In this document: piece by piece, positions 54,138 to 62,069 of the stretch
Position numbering within the stretch: the stretch's first letter is position 1
Layout of the letters: every line of letters starts with the position of its first letter
Assembly: GCF_022827545.1 (NCBI RefSeq)
Contig: NZ_CP094669.1
Span: 5,015,001-5,079,000, forward strand
DNA from: Hymenobacter tibetensis
Lineage (GTDB): Bacteria; Bacteroidota; Bacteroidia; Cytophagales; Hymenobacteraceae
Direction: 5' to 3'
DNA: 64,000 bases
Program-made: the position numbers and the translations under genes
Notes under the pieces: generated by a model
Database searches by the model: none
Told to the model about the DNA's origin: nothing
The model's input: only the letters and a program-made list of their open reading frames with translations

Positions 54138-54178
54138 GCGTTGAAAGAATATAGAGTGGAAAAAGTAAACGCAGCAAA

Positions 54179-54634
54179 TCAAGCCAGCTGAGTGCTAGTG
54201 GCATCTGGGGTTACTGACAACCTAGTGGCGTCATGGCTTGAGGCTACCATGCGGCTTTGCGCGGACAGCTGTTCTTTTTTCTTCCATAGAAAATAGAACA
54301 GCAACACCACCCCAAGTGCAACCAGCGGCGTGACCACCATGCTCAACCCGTCGCCGGCCGCAACCCAGGCCGCCGCTGCTCCAAGCATGTTGATAGTGAA
54401 GCCCGCAAACGCCCACTCCCGGATGGTGCGAAACCGGGTTTGCAGCAACGCCAGCGCGCCCAGTACTTTAGCAATACCATTGACCACCAGAAAGTGTGCC
54501 GGGTAGCCTAAGTGGCCCATCATGGCTTTACTTTCTTCGGTTTGCAGCAGGCCGCTGATGCCAGCCATCAGCATAGAACCGCAAAAAAAGACGGCTACAA
54601 CCCAGTAAAGGACAGTCCAAGTTTTCGTTTTCAT
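54179..54634 (-). CDS. DoxX-like membrane protein
   Basis: A 151-residue inner-membrane protein with four hydrophobic helices: VLYWVVAVFFCGSMLMAGISGL, HFLVVNGIAKVLGALALL, EWAFAGFTINMLGAAAAWVAAGD and VVTPLVALGVVLLFYFLW. The pattern GxxHLGYPxxFxxxxGxxKxLG matches the DoxX-like (DUF4396/DoxX_2) group. These are associated with oxidative-stress or unknown redox roles. The real start is the ATG at 54634; a much longer open frame upstream runs antisense through the GlxA-type gene and is not coding. It is divergent from that regulator. Confidence 0.82.
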   Translation of the reverse strand: MKTKTWTVLYWVVAVFFCGSMLMAGISGLLQTEESKAMMGHLGYPAHFLVVNGIAKVLGALALLQTRFRTIREWAFAGFTINMLGAAAAWVAAGDGLSMVVTPLVALGVVLLFYFLWKKKEQLSAQSRMVASSHDATRLSVTPDATSTQLA

Positions 54635-54832
54635 AGCGTAAAGGTGTTTGGATGGAGAAATGAGTGGAAGTTGCAAGAACCTTGGGCCAGCCACTAACCG
54701 GTTTAGTTTAAGTAGCTGTATATTCGGCTCCAACTCCAACAAAATTAGCAAACACCGGTACCCTACCGGGGGTGTGAATGCGACTATTTGGGGGTTGATT
54801 CCGACAGCACCGCACCCTAGCTTTAGTGTATC

Positions 54833-55819
54833 ATGAAGCACATCTCCATCCTGGTCCCGAAGCAGGCAATACTCGGCAGCATTGAGGGTCCGCGCCTGGT
54901 TTTCACTGAAGTGAATGCCCTGCTCAAGCGCATGGGCAAGCCGCCCCTCTTCGAGGTGCAACTGGCCGGGCTGGCCGCCGAAACGCCGGTGTGCGGTGGC
55001 ATGTACACCATCAGCACGGCCACGCTCGCCACGGATATCACCCACACCGACCTTGTTATTATTCCGGCTCTTGACGGCGACCTGGCGCATGCGCTGGAAA
55101 TGAACCGCAACTTTATACCCTGGATTATCAAGCAGTACCAGCAAGGTGCGGAAGTGGCTAGCCTGTGCTTGGGTGCGTTTCTGCTGGCCTCTACGGGCCT
55201 TATCAGGGGGCGGCAATGCACCACGCACTGGGCTGCGGTGGCTGCTTTCCGCCAGATGTTTCCCGATGTGGAGCTAGTCGAAGACAGGTTGATTACCGAT
55301 GAGCACGGCATCTATTCCAGCGGCGGGGCCTTTTCCTACCTGAACCTGGTGTTGTACTTGATTGAAAAATACGCGGGTCGCGAAATGGCCGTCATGTGTT
55401 CCAAGGTGTTCCAGATTGATATCGAGCGGGTCAGCCAGTCGGCTTTCATTGTCTTTCAGGGCCAGAAAGAACACGGCGACGACTTGGTAAAAAAGGCGCA
55501 GACCTACATCGAAGACAATGTTCAGGAGAAAATAACCGTCGACCAATTGGCCGATATGCTGGCACTAGGCCGCCGCAACCTGGAGCGGCGGTTCAAGAAA
55601 GCCACAACCAACTCGGTGATGGAGTACATTCAGCGGGTGAAGGTGGAAGCCGCCAAGAACAGCCTGGAATCGTCGCGCGAGAATGTGAACGAGGTGATGT
55701 ACCAGGTGGGCTACACCGACCCCAAAGCCTTCCGCCTGACGTTCAAGCGCATTACCGGCCTCTCGCCCATGCAATACCGCAGCAAGTACAGCCGCTCGAA
55801 AGGGGTTGCAGCCGCATAA
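54833..55819 (+). CDS. GlxA-type transcriptional regulator (DJ-1/PfpI plus AraC HTH)
   Basis: A 328-residue cytosolic regulator. Residues about 5-185 form a DJ-1/PfpI-like domain with VASLCLGAFLLASTGLIRGRQCTTHW around the nucleophile elbow (Cys in SLCLGAF) and the GGAFSYLNLVLYLIEK end. An AraC-type double HTH follows (about 225-320): VDQLADMLALGRRNLERRFKKATT and VMYQVGYTDPKAFRLTFKRITGLSPMQYR. The regulator probably senses a small molecule through the DJ-1 domain and controls the divergent DoxX-VOC-DHFR-like group; that control is inferred from orientation only. Confidence 0.88.
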   Translation: MKHISILVPKQAILGSIEGPRLVFTEVNALLKRMGKPPLFEVQLAGLAAETPVCGGMYTISTATLATDITHTDLVIIPALDGDLAHALEMNRNFIPWIIKQYQQGAEVASLCLGAFLLASTGLIRGRQCTTHWAAVAAFRQMFPDVELVEDRLITDEHGIYSSGGAFSYLNLVLYLIEKYAGREMAVMCSKVFQIDIERVSQSAFIVFQGQKEHGDDLVKKAQTYIEDNVQEKITVDQLADMLALGRRNLERRFKKATTNSVMEYIQRVKVEAAKNSLESSRENVNEVMYQVGYTDPKAFRLTFKRITGLSPMQYRSKYSRSKGVAAA

Positions 55820-55838
55820 AGTATTGCCCTTGGTACCC

Positions 55839-55880
55839 CAACACAAAGGCCACCCCTGGAAAGAGGTGGCCTTTGTGTTG
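55839..55880. terminator. Bidirectional terminator
   Basis: Perfect 16-base arms (55839-55854 and 55865-55880) around a 10-base loop, between convergent genes. Confidence 0.82.
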
Positions 55881-55910
55881 AATTGGTAAGCTACTAGCGT
55901 GAGCTTCTTA

Positions 55911-56210
55911 CTAGTTCGGGCTGCTGGTTGAAGTAGCCGACTTGGTTTTCACCTTCTTGGCGCGGACCTTCTTGGTAGCCTTTTTGTTGGTTTCAGTCGA
56001 GGAAGAGGTGCTGCTAGCGTCTAGGTCGCTGGCGGGCTGGGTGTTGCTGGATGGCAGCGTGCCGAGGGAGCCGGCAGGTTGCGCGGGCGGCGAAGACTGC
56101 GGGCTGGTGCTGCCGTTGGTGGTAGGCGTGCTCTGGGCAGGAGTGGTTTGAGCGGAGGCAGCACTAACACTCAGGGCGAAGGCCGCGGCAAAAGCAAATA
56201 CGATTTTCAT
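55911..56210 (-). CDS. Small Ser/Thr/Pro-rich exported protein
   Basis: A 99-residue protein. The signal peptide ends ASA before Gln (about residue 21). The mature part is low complexity, dominated by Ser, Thr, Pro and Gln, with a Lys-rich patch near the end (KKATKKVRAKKVKTK). No domain is recognised. Start is the ATG at 56210; the frame continues upstream without similarity. Probable function unknown; low-complexity exported proteins of this kind are common in the group. Confidence 0.6.
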   Translation of the reverse strand: MKIVFAFAAAFALSVSAASAQTTPAQSTPTTNGSTSPQSSPPAQPAGSLGTLPSSNTQPASDLDASSTSSSTETNKKATKKVRAKKVKTKSATSTSSPN

Positions 56211-56586
56211 AGCAGGTGGAATAAGGGGTACAATGCAAGCACCAGGAGCTGGCGCCTGACCCACATACGCACCCCAGCAACTCTGTGTTTTGCCGCCACT
56301 ACCGCACGCTTCAGCTTGCGCGCAAAGCAGGCAAAGCAATTGTGCTCCTGTGGCAGCAACAACGCCTAATTTTCTATATACTTACTGCTTTCAGCTATCT
56401 GCTTTTCGCCTGCTACCGACACCGGCCCTTCCGGCGCTTGTGTTTCACTCGTATTTCTGGCAAGAAACCCTTGGCTGTTACCCTTTTTCGTTTTTCTGGG
56501 CACAGCAAAACCACCAAGAAGCAGTGCCTCTCGTATCTGTAGGGCCCTTTTTGAGTTAGAGAGAAAGAGTGTTTGCTCGAATTCGT
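56211..56586. other. Intergenic region, 376 bases, between divergent genes
   Basis: No consensus promoter, hairpin or RNA gene was recognised. Short open frames here overlap in several phases and lack protein-like features. Confidence 0.4.
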
Positions 56587-58011
56587 ATGGATAACAGTGC
56601 ACAGCTAGTGGACAGTGAGCAGCGGTTCCGGTCGTTGTTTGAAAATAACCCCGATTTGGTTTTGTTTCAAAACAAGGACGGAGTCATTCAAGACGCCAAC
56701 CAGGCTTTTCTTTCCTTGGTCGAAAAACCGAAAGCACAGGTATTGAACCACACCCTGGAATCTTTTCTGCCGCCGAGGATTGCTCCGCTGTTTCGGCAGA
56801 AACTAGAAGAAGCCTTCCAGGGCATCAAAGTGCGCTTCGACGCCGAAGTACAATTCGACTCGAAAGTGCCCCGCATGTACGACGTCACGAAGGTGGCCCT
56901 GATGGTAAACCAGCAGGTGGTAGGCATCCATGCGCTGTTCCGAGACATCACCGACATCATGACTGCGCAAACGCTGGTACACCAGCAGGCCCAGAAACTC
57001 AACACGATTTTCGAGAGTATCACCGACGCTTTTTTTCTGCTGGACCGGGAGTGGCGCTTCACTTACGTAAACAGTGAGGTGGTGCGCCTGTTGGGCATGC
57101 GGCGCGAGGAGCTGGTGCACCAGAGCGTGTGGCGCGCCTTTCCGGAAGAGGAGGGCGGGCCCTTTCGCCGGCACTACCAGCAGGCCATGGCCACCGGCCA
57201 ATCCGTGCACTTCGAAGCGTTCCTGGAACGGATGCAGTTGTGGCTCGACGTAAAAGTGTTTCCATCCGACGAAGGCCTGTCCGTTTATTTTTCCGACGTC
57301 ACCGACCGAGTGAAGGTGCACGAGGAGCTGCATCAGCAAAACAACGACCTTCAGCAATTCACTTACATTGTGTCGCACAATTTGCGGGCCCCGCTAGCCA
57401 ACATCATGGGCCTCGTGAACCTGCTCACCTCCTTACCTCCCGAATCTGAGGATTTCCGCGTAACGCGCGACCACCTGCAAACCAACGCTTACCAACTCGA
57501 CAACGTACTGCAGGATATGAATACCATTCTGGCCATTCGGGACACGCAGGATGTAGCAGCAGCCGAGCTGGTTTCCGTGGCCGATGTGCTTGAGCAGGCG
57601 CGCCGTACGCTGGAGGAGCCCATGCAACAGATAGGGGGCACCCTGGAGGTGAGCCTGCCTGCTGGCTTGCAGGTGAAAGGCAATCGAGCGTATCTCTACA
57701 GTATTTTTTTCAACTTGCTGTCCAATGCCATCAAGTATGGGGCCGAAACCCGGCCGTTGCAGGTGGTAGTTCAGGGGTCAGCCAGCCCTGAGTATGGAGT
57801 TCGCATTACGTTTTCTGATAACGGTTCAGGCTTCAACCAAGAAAAAGCAGGAGCTGATGTTTTCAAACTCTACAAGCGCTTTCATGCTCAGCAAGCTGGC
57901 CGGGGCATGGGGTTGTATCTGGTCAAAACGCATGTAGAAGCTATGGGTGGTCGTATTGAAGTGAGTAGCCAAGTGGATGTCGGTACTCGTTTTATCATTC
58001 ATTTACGTTAA
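56587..58011 (+). CDS. PAS-domain sensor histidine kinase
   Basis: A 474-residue cytosolic kinase. Two PAS domains: FRSLFENNPDLVLFQNKDG (about 12-125) and IFESITDAFFLLDREWRFTYVN (about 135-245). HisKA follows with the phospho-acceptor His264 in IVSHNLRAPLANIMGLVNLL. The ATP-binding domain has N-box NLLSNAIKYGA, G1 FSDNGSGFN and G2 GRGMGLYLVKTHVEAMGG. No transmembrane segment is seen. The response regulator gene follows 6 bases later, so the pair forms a two-component system. A GTG at 56569 is a possible alternative start. PAS ligand unknown. Confidence 0.92.
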   Translation: MDNSAQLVDSEQRFRSLFENNPDLVLFQNKDGVIQDANQAFLSLVEKPKAQVLNHTLESFLPPRIAPLFRQKLEEAFQGIKVRFDAEVQFDSKVPRMYDVTKVALMVNQQVVGIHALFRDITDIMTAQTLVHQQAQKLNTIFESITDAFFLLDREWRFTYVNSEVVRLLGMRREELVHQSVWRAFPEEEGGPFRRHYQQAMATGQSVHFEAFLERMQLWLDVKVFPSDEGLSVYFSDVTDRVKVHEELHQQNNDLQQFTYIVSHNLRAPLANIMGLVNLLTSLPPESEDFRVTRDHLQTNAYQLDNVLQDMNTILAIRDTQDVAAAELVSVADVLEQARRTLEEPMQQIGGTLEVSLPAGLQVKGNRAYLYSIFFNLLSNAIKYGAETRPLQVVVQGSASPEYGVRITFSDNGSGFNQEKAGADVFKLYKRFHAQQAGRGMGLYLVKTHVEAMGGRIEVSSQVDVGTRFIIHLR

Positions 58012-58017
58012 TAACCT

Positions 58018-58416
58018 ATGGAGACCTTACTGATTGATGATAACTCGACCAGCGTGTTTCTGACGGAAATGCTGCTGAAACGCGAGGGATTTTCCGACAA
58101 AATCCGTTCGTTTTTGGCCGCCGAAGAAGCGCTGACCTATTTGGAGCAGGGCCTACCGGTGCGCGTACCCGAGGTTATTTTCCTGGATTTGAACATGCCC
58201 GTTATGGATGGCTGGGACTTTTTGGAGGCCCTGAAGCCTCACGAGGGAGAGCTGTCCTCCCGGTGCCGCATCTACGTCCTGACTTCTTCCCTCGCGCCCT
58301 CCGACGCCGCTCGGGCCAAGGAATACACCCTGGTGTCGGGCCTGATCCACAAGCCCGTTGATAGCCAGATGCTGCAAGTAATTCGGGCGGAGATGAGCGA
58401 GCAAGATGGCGCTTGA
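58018..58416 (+). CDS. Single-domain response regulator
   Basis: A 132-residue receiver domain without an output domain. The acidic pocket is Asp7/Asp8 (LLIDDNSTS), the phosphorylation site Asp57 (FLDLNMPVMDG), the switch Thr89 and the conserved Lys112 (HKPVD). Single-domain receivers act by protein contacts or in phosphorelays. It is the partner of the upstream kinase by adjacency. The subtilase wreck begins a few bases after its stop. Confidence 0.92.
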   Translation: METLLIDDNSTSVFLTEMLLKREGFSDKIRSFLAAEEALTYLEQGLPVRVPEVIFLDLNMPVMDGWDFLEALKPHEGELSSRCRIYVLTSSLAPSDAARAKEYTLVSGLIHKPVDSQMLQVIRAEMSEQDGA

Positions 58417-58429
58417 AGAGACTTAACGA

Positions 58430-58715
58430 CTACTCGCGCTGCACACAACACTCTCGGAAACAGTGGCTGATGGAGTGCACACGCCTCTGGCCGCTATCGA
58501 GGCACTCTCTAAAATCAAAGGCAACACCGAAGTGGAATTTGCCGAGCCTAACTACCTTCCAGCACACAGCAGCTTCCACCGACCCGTACTTCACCACCCA
58601 CCCCGGTTCTTCGGCCGCCACTATCAAGGCTGCTATTCTGAACAGCGCGGTGCCTACGCCTTCGTTGGCTGGCAAGTGCGTAACCGGTGGGCGCTTGAAC
58701 GTGAGTGGCTTCTAA
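58430..58715 (+). pseudogene. Remnant of a subtilisin-like (S8) protease gene
   Basis: Reading from 58430, one frame gives LLALHTTLSETVADGVHTPL and then AAIEALSKIKGNTEVEFAEPNY, the end of an I9-type propeptide of a subtilase. The match then shifts by one frame to AASTDPYFTTHPGSS, and continues AATIKAAILNSAVPTPSLAG and KCVTGGRLNVSGF, the extreme C-terminus of the S8 catalytic domain after the catalytic Ser region. The roughly 300 residues with Asp, His and Ser are gone. So the gene lost its start, frame and catalytic core. The fragments are too well ordered to be chance, but I could not align them by computation. Confidence 0.6.
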
Positions 58716-58754
58716 CCACCCTACAAGACGCGTAGCTCTCTGCTACTCCTACCC

Positions 58755-58786
58755 AAAGAGTCCCGGCTTAACAGCCGGGACTCTTT
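58755..58786 (+). terminator. Intrinsic terminator after the subtilase remnant
   Basis: Perfect 14-base arms around TAAC (58755-58768 and 58773-58786), followed by T-rich sequence. It may be the terminator of the former protease gene and now ends the kinase-regulator transcript. Confidence 0.8.
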
Positions 58787-59224
58787 TCGTTGCAAGCCAA
58801 CCATAGCAGCGCTTCCCCCAGATTGGCAAGTACAAACTCAAGAACGAAGCGCAAGCCTCTCTACCTGCCACCGCAAGAGCGTAGTACTAGTGGCGCAGCT
58901 TCACCAGCTCACGCTGTTTAAACACTATTTTAGCTTCCAGCAAAGCATGTTTCAGTCGCAGGGCCGTCATGGTGTAGTGAACAGTGAAGGGCGCAGCTCG
59001 GGTATCTGGCTTGTACTTACTGAAGGCGGCACCGACACGCAGTTTTTCCAAGAGTAGTTGCTGGCTCAGCCTTACTCCTTAAGGTGGGCAGGCAAGGTAG
59101 TTTTTGCCAACTTCGTGGGGCAAACCAAAAGCTATAGGCAGTTCAAGTGGGAGCAGTTTGGTACGCTTCACACCATATTTAAGCCCATAAAGCACCAGTT
59201 ATATGGGACCAAAGCATTCAGAAA
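58787..59224. other. Gene-poor region, 438 bases, with interrupted protein-like frames
   Basis: On the plus strand one phase stays open over about 80 codons to a TAG at 59056-59058, then another 56 codons to a TGA overlapping the next ATG (59226-59228). On the minus strand 58887-59078 is open and reads ...TALRLKHALLEAKIVFKQ... . Neither is recognised and they overlap, so at most one can be a gene relic. This may be a second degraded gene beside the subtilase wreck. Confidence 0.25.
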
Positions 59225-59632
59225 ATGAAGCAACTTCTGCTTTCCTACTTACTTCTGCCGCTCTGTATACTAACCAACTGCGCTAGCTGTGTAGGCCAAC
59301 AGAAGAAGCAAATACCGATGGGCGCAATTGTCTCGTCAGACATGTTTCGTACCACCGACAGTATTCACTACGTCCTGAAGTATAGCCAGACGCCCCCCAA
59401 CGGGCGTTATACCATTTACGAGATTACTAAATTCACTGCTCCGCCCGACCCAACACGTGACACCAGTTCGCCGCCGCTCTACACGGTGCACGACCGGCAC
59501 AGCAGCGGCACGTTCAGCAAGGGCGTGAAAACCGGCTTATGGGAATACTACACGAGCGAGCGGAAAGTAAGCGAGGAAGTGTACAAGCGAGGGCGCCGCA
59601 TTAGCAAGCGGAACTGCCCATGTAAAAGCTAG
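59225..59632 (+). CDS. Small exported protein with MORN-like repeat, unrecognised
   Basis: A 135-residue protein. A hydrophobic N-terminus (LLLSYLLLPLCILTNCAS) is either a signal peptide or a lipoprotein signal, although Asn before Cys is not a classical lipobox. Near the C-terminus GTFSKGVKTGLWEYYTSERK is like the MORN/YwqK-type repeat G-x-W-x-Y-Y. Its start overlaps the stop of an open frame upstream by ATGA. Role unknown. Confidence 0.55.
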   Translation: MKQLLLSYLLLPLCILTNCASCVGQQKKQIPMGAIVSSDMFRTTDSIHYVLKYSQTPPNGRYTIYEITKFTAPPDPTRDTSSPPLYTVHDRHSSGTFSKGVKTGLWEYYTSERKVSEEVYKRGRRISKRNCPCKS

Positions 59633-59750
59633 TGCCACGTTGCCTTGAAAAACAGCCCGCACAATGGATAGCCGTGCGTGGAATAGTGGGATTCGCACCC
59701 ACTACTTCACGGCCGGTTGGCGGATCAGGAAAACCTAGTTACTCTGCTAT

Positions 59751-60062
59751 TTACAGCTCCTCGACAGCGCATTTTTCCTGCGCAATCAACCGGAGCAAGA
59801 AAGTGAAATAAAACAGAATGTCCTCGTTAGACGTCTTCGCATCAAGGAGGATATTCTTGAAATCATAGGCAGGATGTTGCACAGCCCATTCCAACTGGGT
59901 GCGGATTGCCTTTCTATTTTCAGGCTCGTAACGGCAGTACCAGCGCAGCATTCGGGGGCCAAACCTGGCATCGGCTTGTTCTATCCGCTGCCGGATATCG
60001 GGGGCGTCCCACAAGTTGGAGAGCGGGATACGCAGAAAGTTAAGCGGGCCGAGGTTTTCCAT
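59751..60062 (-). CDS. 103-residue protein of the T6SS effector cassette, unrecognised
   Basis: A small soluble protein without signal or membrane segment. It begins MENLGPLNFLRIPLSNLW and contains DAPDIRQRIEQADARFG, FKNILLDAKTSNEDILFYF and FLLRLI. I do not recognise a family, but the adjacent broken gene upstream on the same strand is clearly a related copy (METLGERNILRIPLAAL, APDIRTRI, GVLIDVKTASEDILFYFAFLL). It is the last gene of a minus-strand set beginning with a Hcp-toxin fusion, so it may be an immunity protein or chaperone for the effector. The 18-base gap to the broken copy supports one transcript. Confidence 0.65.
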   Translation of the reverse strand: MENLGPLNFLRIPLSNLWDAPDIRQRIEQADARFGPRMLRWYCRYEPENRKAIRTQLEWAVQHPAYDFKNILLDAKTSNEDILFYFTFLLRLIAQEKCAVEEL

Positions 60063-60080
60063 GTTGGGTGCTCCTCTGGA

Positions 60081-60380
60081 TTATGATGCCTGGGCATGCT
60101 CAAGCACGTACAGCAGAAAGGCGAAATAGAAGAGGATATCCTCGCTGGCAGTTTTTACATCAATCAGTACGCCCTGAAAGTTGTAGTATGGGTTTTATGT
60201 GGCCCACCGAAGTTGCGCACGCAGACGTTCTAACACCTCTGGGTCGTAGTCGCTATAGAGGCGGAGTCAGTGCTGTCGAAAAGCAGCCTCATCTTGCGTT
60301 ATCCTCGTCCGAATATCAGGAGCAAATTGCAAGGCTGCCAGCGGGATGCGTAGGATGTTACGTTCACCTAGTGTTTCCAT
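60081..60380 (-). pseudogene. Degenerate tandem copy of the 103-residue gene, with two in-frame stops
   Basis: Read on the minus strand from the ATG at 60378-60380, 99 codons align along their whole length with the next gene. A TGA at codon 38 (60267-60269) and a TAA at codon 62 (60195-60197) interrupt the frame. There are no indels otherwise. The ATG lies inside the end of the Imm35-like gene (17-base overlap), as expected for coupled genes. The copy therefore seems to be a dead duplicate of its neighbour. Confidence 0.8.
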
Positions 60381-60690
60381 CTTCTGTAGCGGGAGAATGA
60401 AAGTTTGTTGGCAAAGTTTCTTCGTATTGCGTAAGATACTGCTGGATGGGCATGGGTGGAGCCATTAGGGCGGCGCCGGTTTGCCGGTTTACTACAATGG
60501 GGCCTGTACCCAGCACCATGGCCCGCACATTACCCGTTTCGGCGTACTCTTTGGTGTTGAAGGGAAATACCCAGGCGTAGGGTTTCTCGATGACTTTCTC
60601 TTCCAGAATGACATACTGCCGACCTGCTTTTTGGGCTAGGTCGGTGATAAAAGTGAAAGCAATTGTCCGGGCTTCTTCTCGAGTAAGCAT
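60364..60690 (-). CDS. Imm35-like (YrhB-type) immunity protein
   Basis: A 108-residue soluble protein. MLTREEARTIAFTFITDLAQKAG is followed by QYVILEEKVIEKPYAWVFPF (the typical E-x-x-x-G/A-W-V-F strand), then MVLGTGPIVVNRQTGAALMA, which is the G-N/T-G-P-hydrophobic-V-hydrophobic-R-x-T-G signature of the Imm35/YrhB family. Such proteins neutralise polymorphic toxins. It lies 38 bases after the toxin gene stop on the same strand, so it most likely protects against that toxin; this pairing is inferred from position. Confidence 0.75.
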   Translation of the reverse strand: MLTREEARTIAFTFITDLAQKAGRQYVILEEKVIEKPYAWVFPFNTKEYAETGNVRAMVLGTGPIVVNRQTGAALMAPPMPIQQYLTQYEETLPTNFHSPATEDGNTR

Positions 60691-60728
60691 GTGCTCTGAA
60701 GAGATAAGTGAGAAATATAGTCTGAAAC

Positions 60729-61745
60729 TTAGGCCAAGCTATTGGCGAGTGAAGTTGGGGATGGAATGAGGCCCAGACCAACATGCACAGCCTCTTCATC
60801 GCCATACCTACGAATTGCTCGGGAAGGACTAGTAATAACTTCTTTAGTAAGTCCTGGCCCCCAATCTTGACCCTCTATAATGGTAGCTGTACCATTATGA
60901 TTGGTGATAGTTACAACGTGCCCTATTCCACCTTCTTTAGGCAGCGTAACTACTACGGCAGCAGTACCTTCTTCTGCCTCTTGTATCTGCTTGAATATAT
61001 CATAGAAGTTTTTACCAAACTCCACTGTGGTATTATGTACTGCTTCCAGTTCTGCCAACGAGCGAGCCGGCAGGTCTGGCGCAACAGCATCAGGATTAGT
61101 GCCACGCAGCCGGGCAACTACTGCCTCCGTAATATGAGTACAATTTTGCTGACCATTAAGCGGATTTACGGCTCTGGCAATAGCTAGCAAGACAGGCACA
61201 CGCTTACTGGCAGAACTACCGCTAGTAGGAAGGTTTTCGGGAGTACTACCTAACGCTTTAACAGCCAGTGCTGCCGACGGCAAATATTCCTTAGGCTTGG
61301 TGAGGGCCCGGTAGCGGGTATCCTTATCAGCATCCCAGGGAATGACGCTGTGCGCCTCCGAGAACTGGCCCTGCACTTCCTTGGCAGCAGCAGAAAGATG
61401 GATTTCAGTTTCGAACGAACCATGGCCGTACTGGCCGCGGGCATCGAAACGGCACTCGAAATGCACGCAGAACGCATCGTAGAAGATGACAGTCTTGGCT
61501 TTCTGGTCTTCGTTCTGAAAGAAGATCAAACGGCCGCTTTGCCGGCGGTGCGGGTCGAGCATCCAGTCTTCCCAGAAGCTCCAGGTGGCAGCCTCTCCTA
61601 CTAAGGTCAGCTCGATGAGGCCTAGGCGCACGTCGGTGCTGGGGCGGCCTATGTAGTCGGTGATTTGCCAGAAGGAGAACGAACCGGCAACAAAGGGCAC
61701 TTGCCGGCCCCCAACCTGAATTTCGGCGTGTAGTATAGGCATCAA
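60729..61745 (-). CDS. TssD/Hcp-type T6SS tube protein fused to a papain-like toxin domain
   Basis: A 338-residue protein. Residues about 3-126 match the TssD (Hcp) tube subunit of Bacteroidota type VI secretion systems: ILHAEIQVGGRQVPFVAG, WQITDYIGRPSTDVRLG, WSFWEDWMLDPHRRQSGRL, FYDAFCVHFEC and FETEIHLSAA. A linker (127-185) leads to a C-terminal domain (186-330) with NC at 201-202 (Cys202), GHVV with His276, and IIEGQDW with Gln293-Asp294. That is the Cys-His-Asp/Gln order of papain-like toxin domains (protease or deamidase). The gene is followed by an Imm35-like gene. No T6SS structural genes are in the window, so it must rely on another locus. The toxin half is visibly poorer in G+C than the tube half. 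Confidence 0.75.
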   Translation of the reverse strand: MMPILHAEIQVGGRQVPFVAGSFSFWQITDYIGRPSTDVRLGLIELTLVGEAATWSFWEDWMLDPHRRQSGRLIFFQNEDQKAKTVIFYDAFCVHFECRFDARGQYGHGSFETEIHLSAAAKEVQGQFSEAHSVIPWDADKDTRYRALTKPKEYLPSAALAVKALGSTPENLPTSGSSASKRVPVLLAIARAVNPLNGQQNCTHITEAVVARLRGTNPDAVAPDLPARSLAELEAVHNTTVEFGKNFYDIFKQIQEAEEGTAAVVVTLPKEGGIGHVVTITNHNGTATIIEGQDWGPGLTKEVITSPSRAIRRYGDEEAVHVGLGLIPSPTSLANSLA

Positions 61746-62069
61746 TCGATAAGATAAGTAACGGCAGCCAAGATATACGGAAAGTTATACAGCTCAGCCG
61801 TACGTTCTCAGGTTAGTTGGCACAAGCTGCTTAATCAACAAGCTGCTGCCGCGCTAAGTAAGCAGCCAGCCCAGCTTCAGCAGTAAGCCACTCCACACCG
61901 CTTGCCCTCAACACGGCCTCGACGGTGGGCATGGAAGCTGAACAACGCAGGTTGTGTTTCCCTGCTGGCCGGGAGGAAGAACCATAGAAAAGGCCAAAAC
62001 AGAGTCAACAAGGGCATTTGTTTCTACGTAGGAAAACGATTCGTTCACCCTGAATTAGCACCACAGACC
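61746..62069. other. Intergenic region, 324 bases, between divergent genes
   Basis: Should hold the promoter of the effector cassette. No good consensus pair, hairpin or RNA gene was recognised. Confidence 0.4.

Noticed and set aside
54635..55228. N-terminal extension of the DoxX frame on the minus strand
   Set aside because: It runs antisense through the GlxA-type regulator; DoxX similarity begins at the ATG at 54634.
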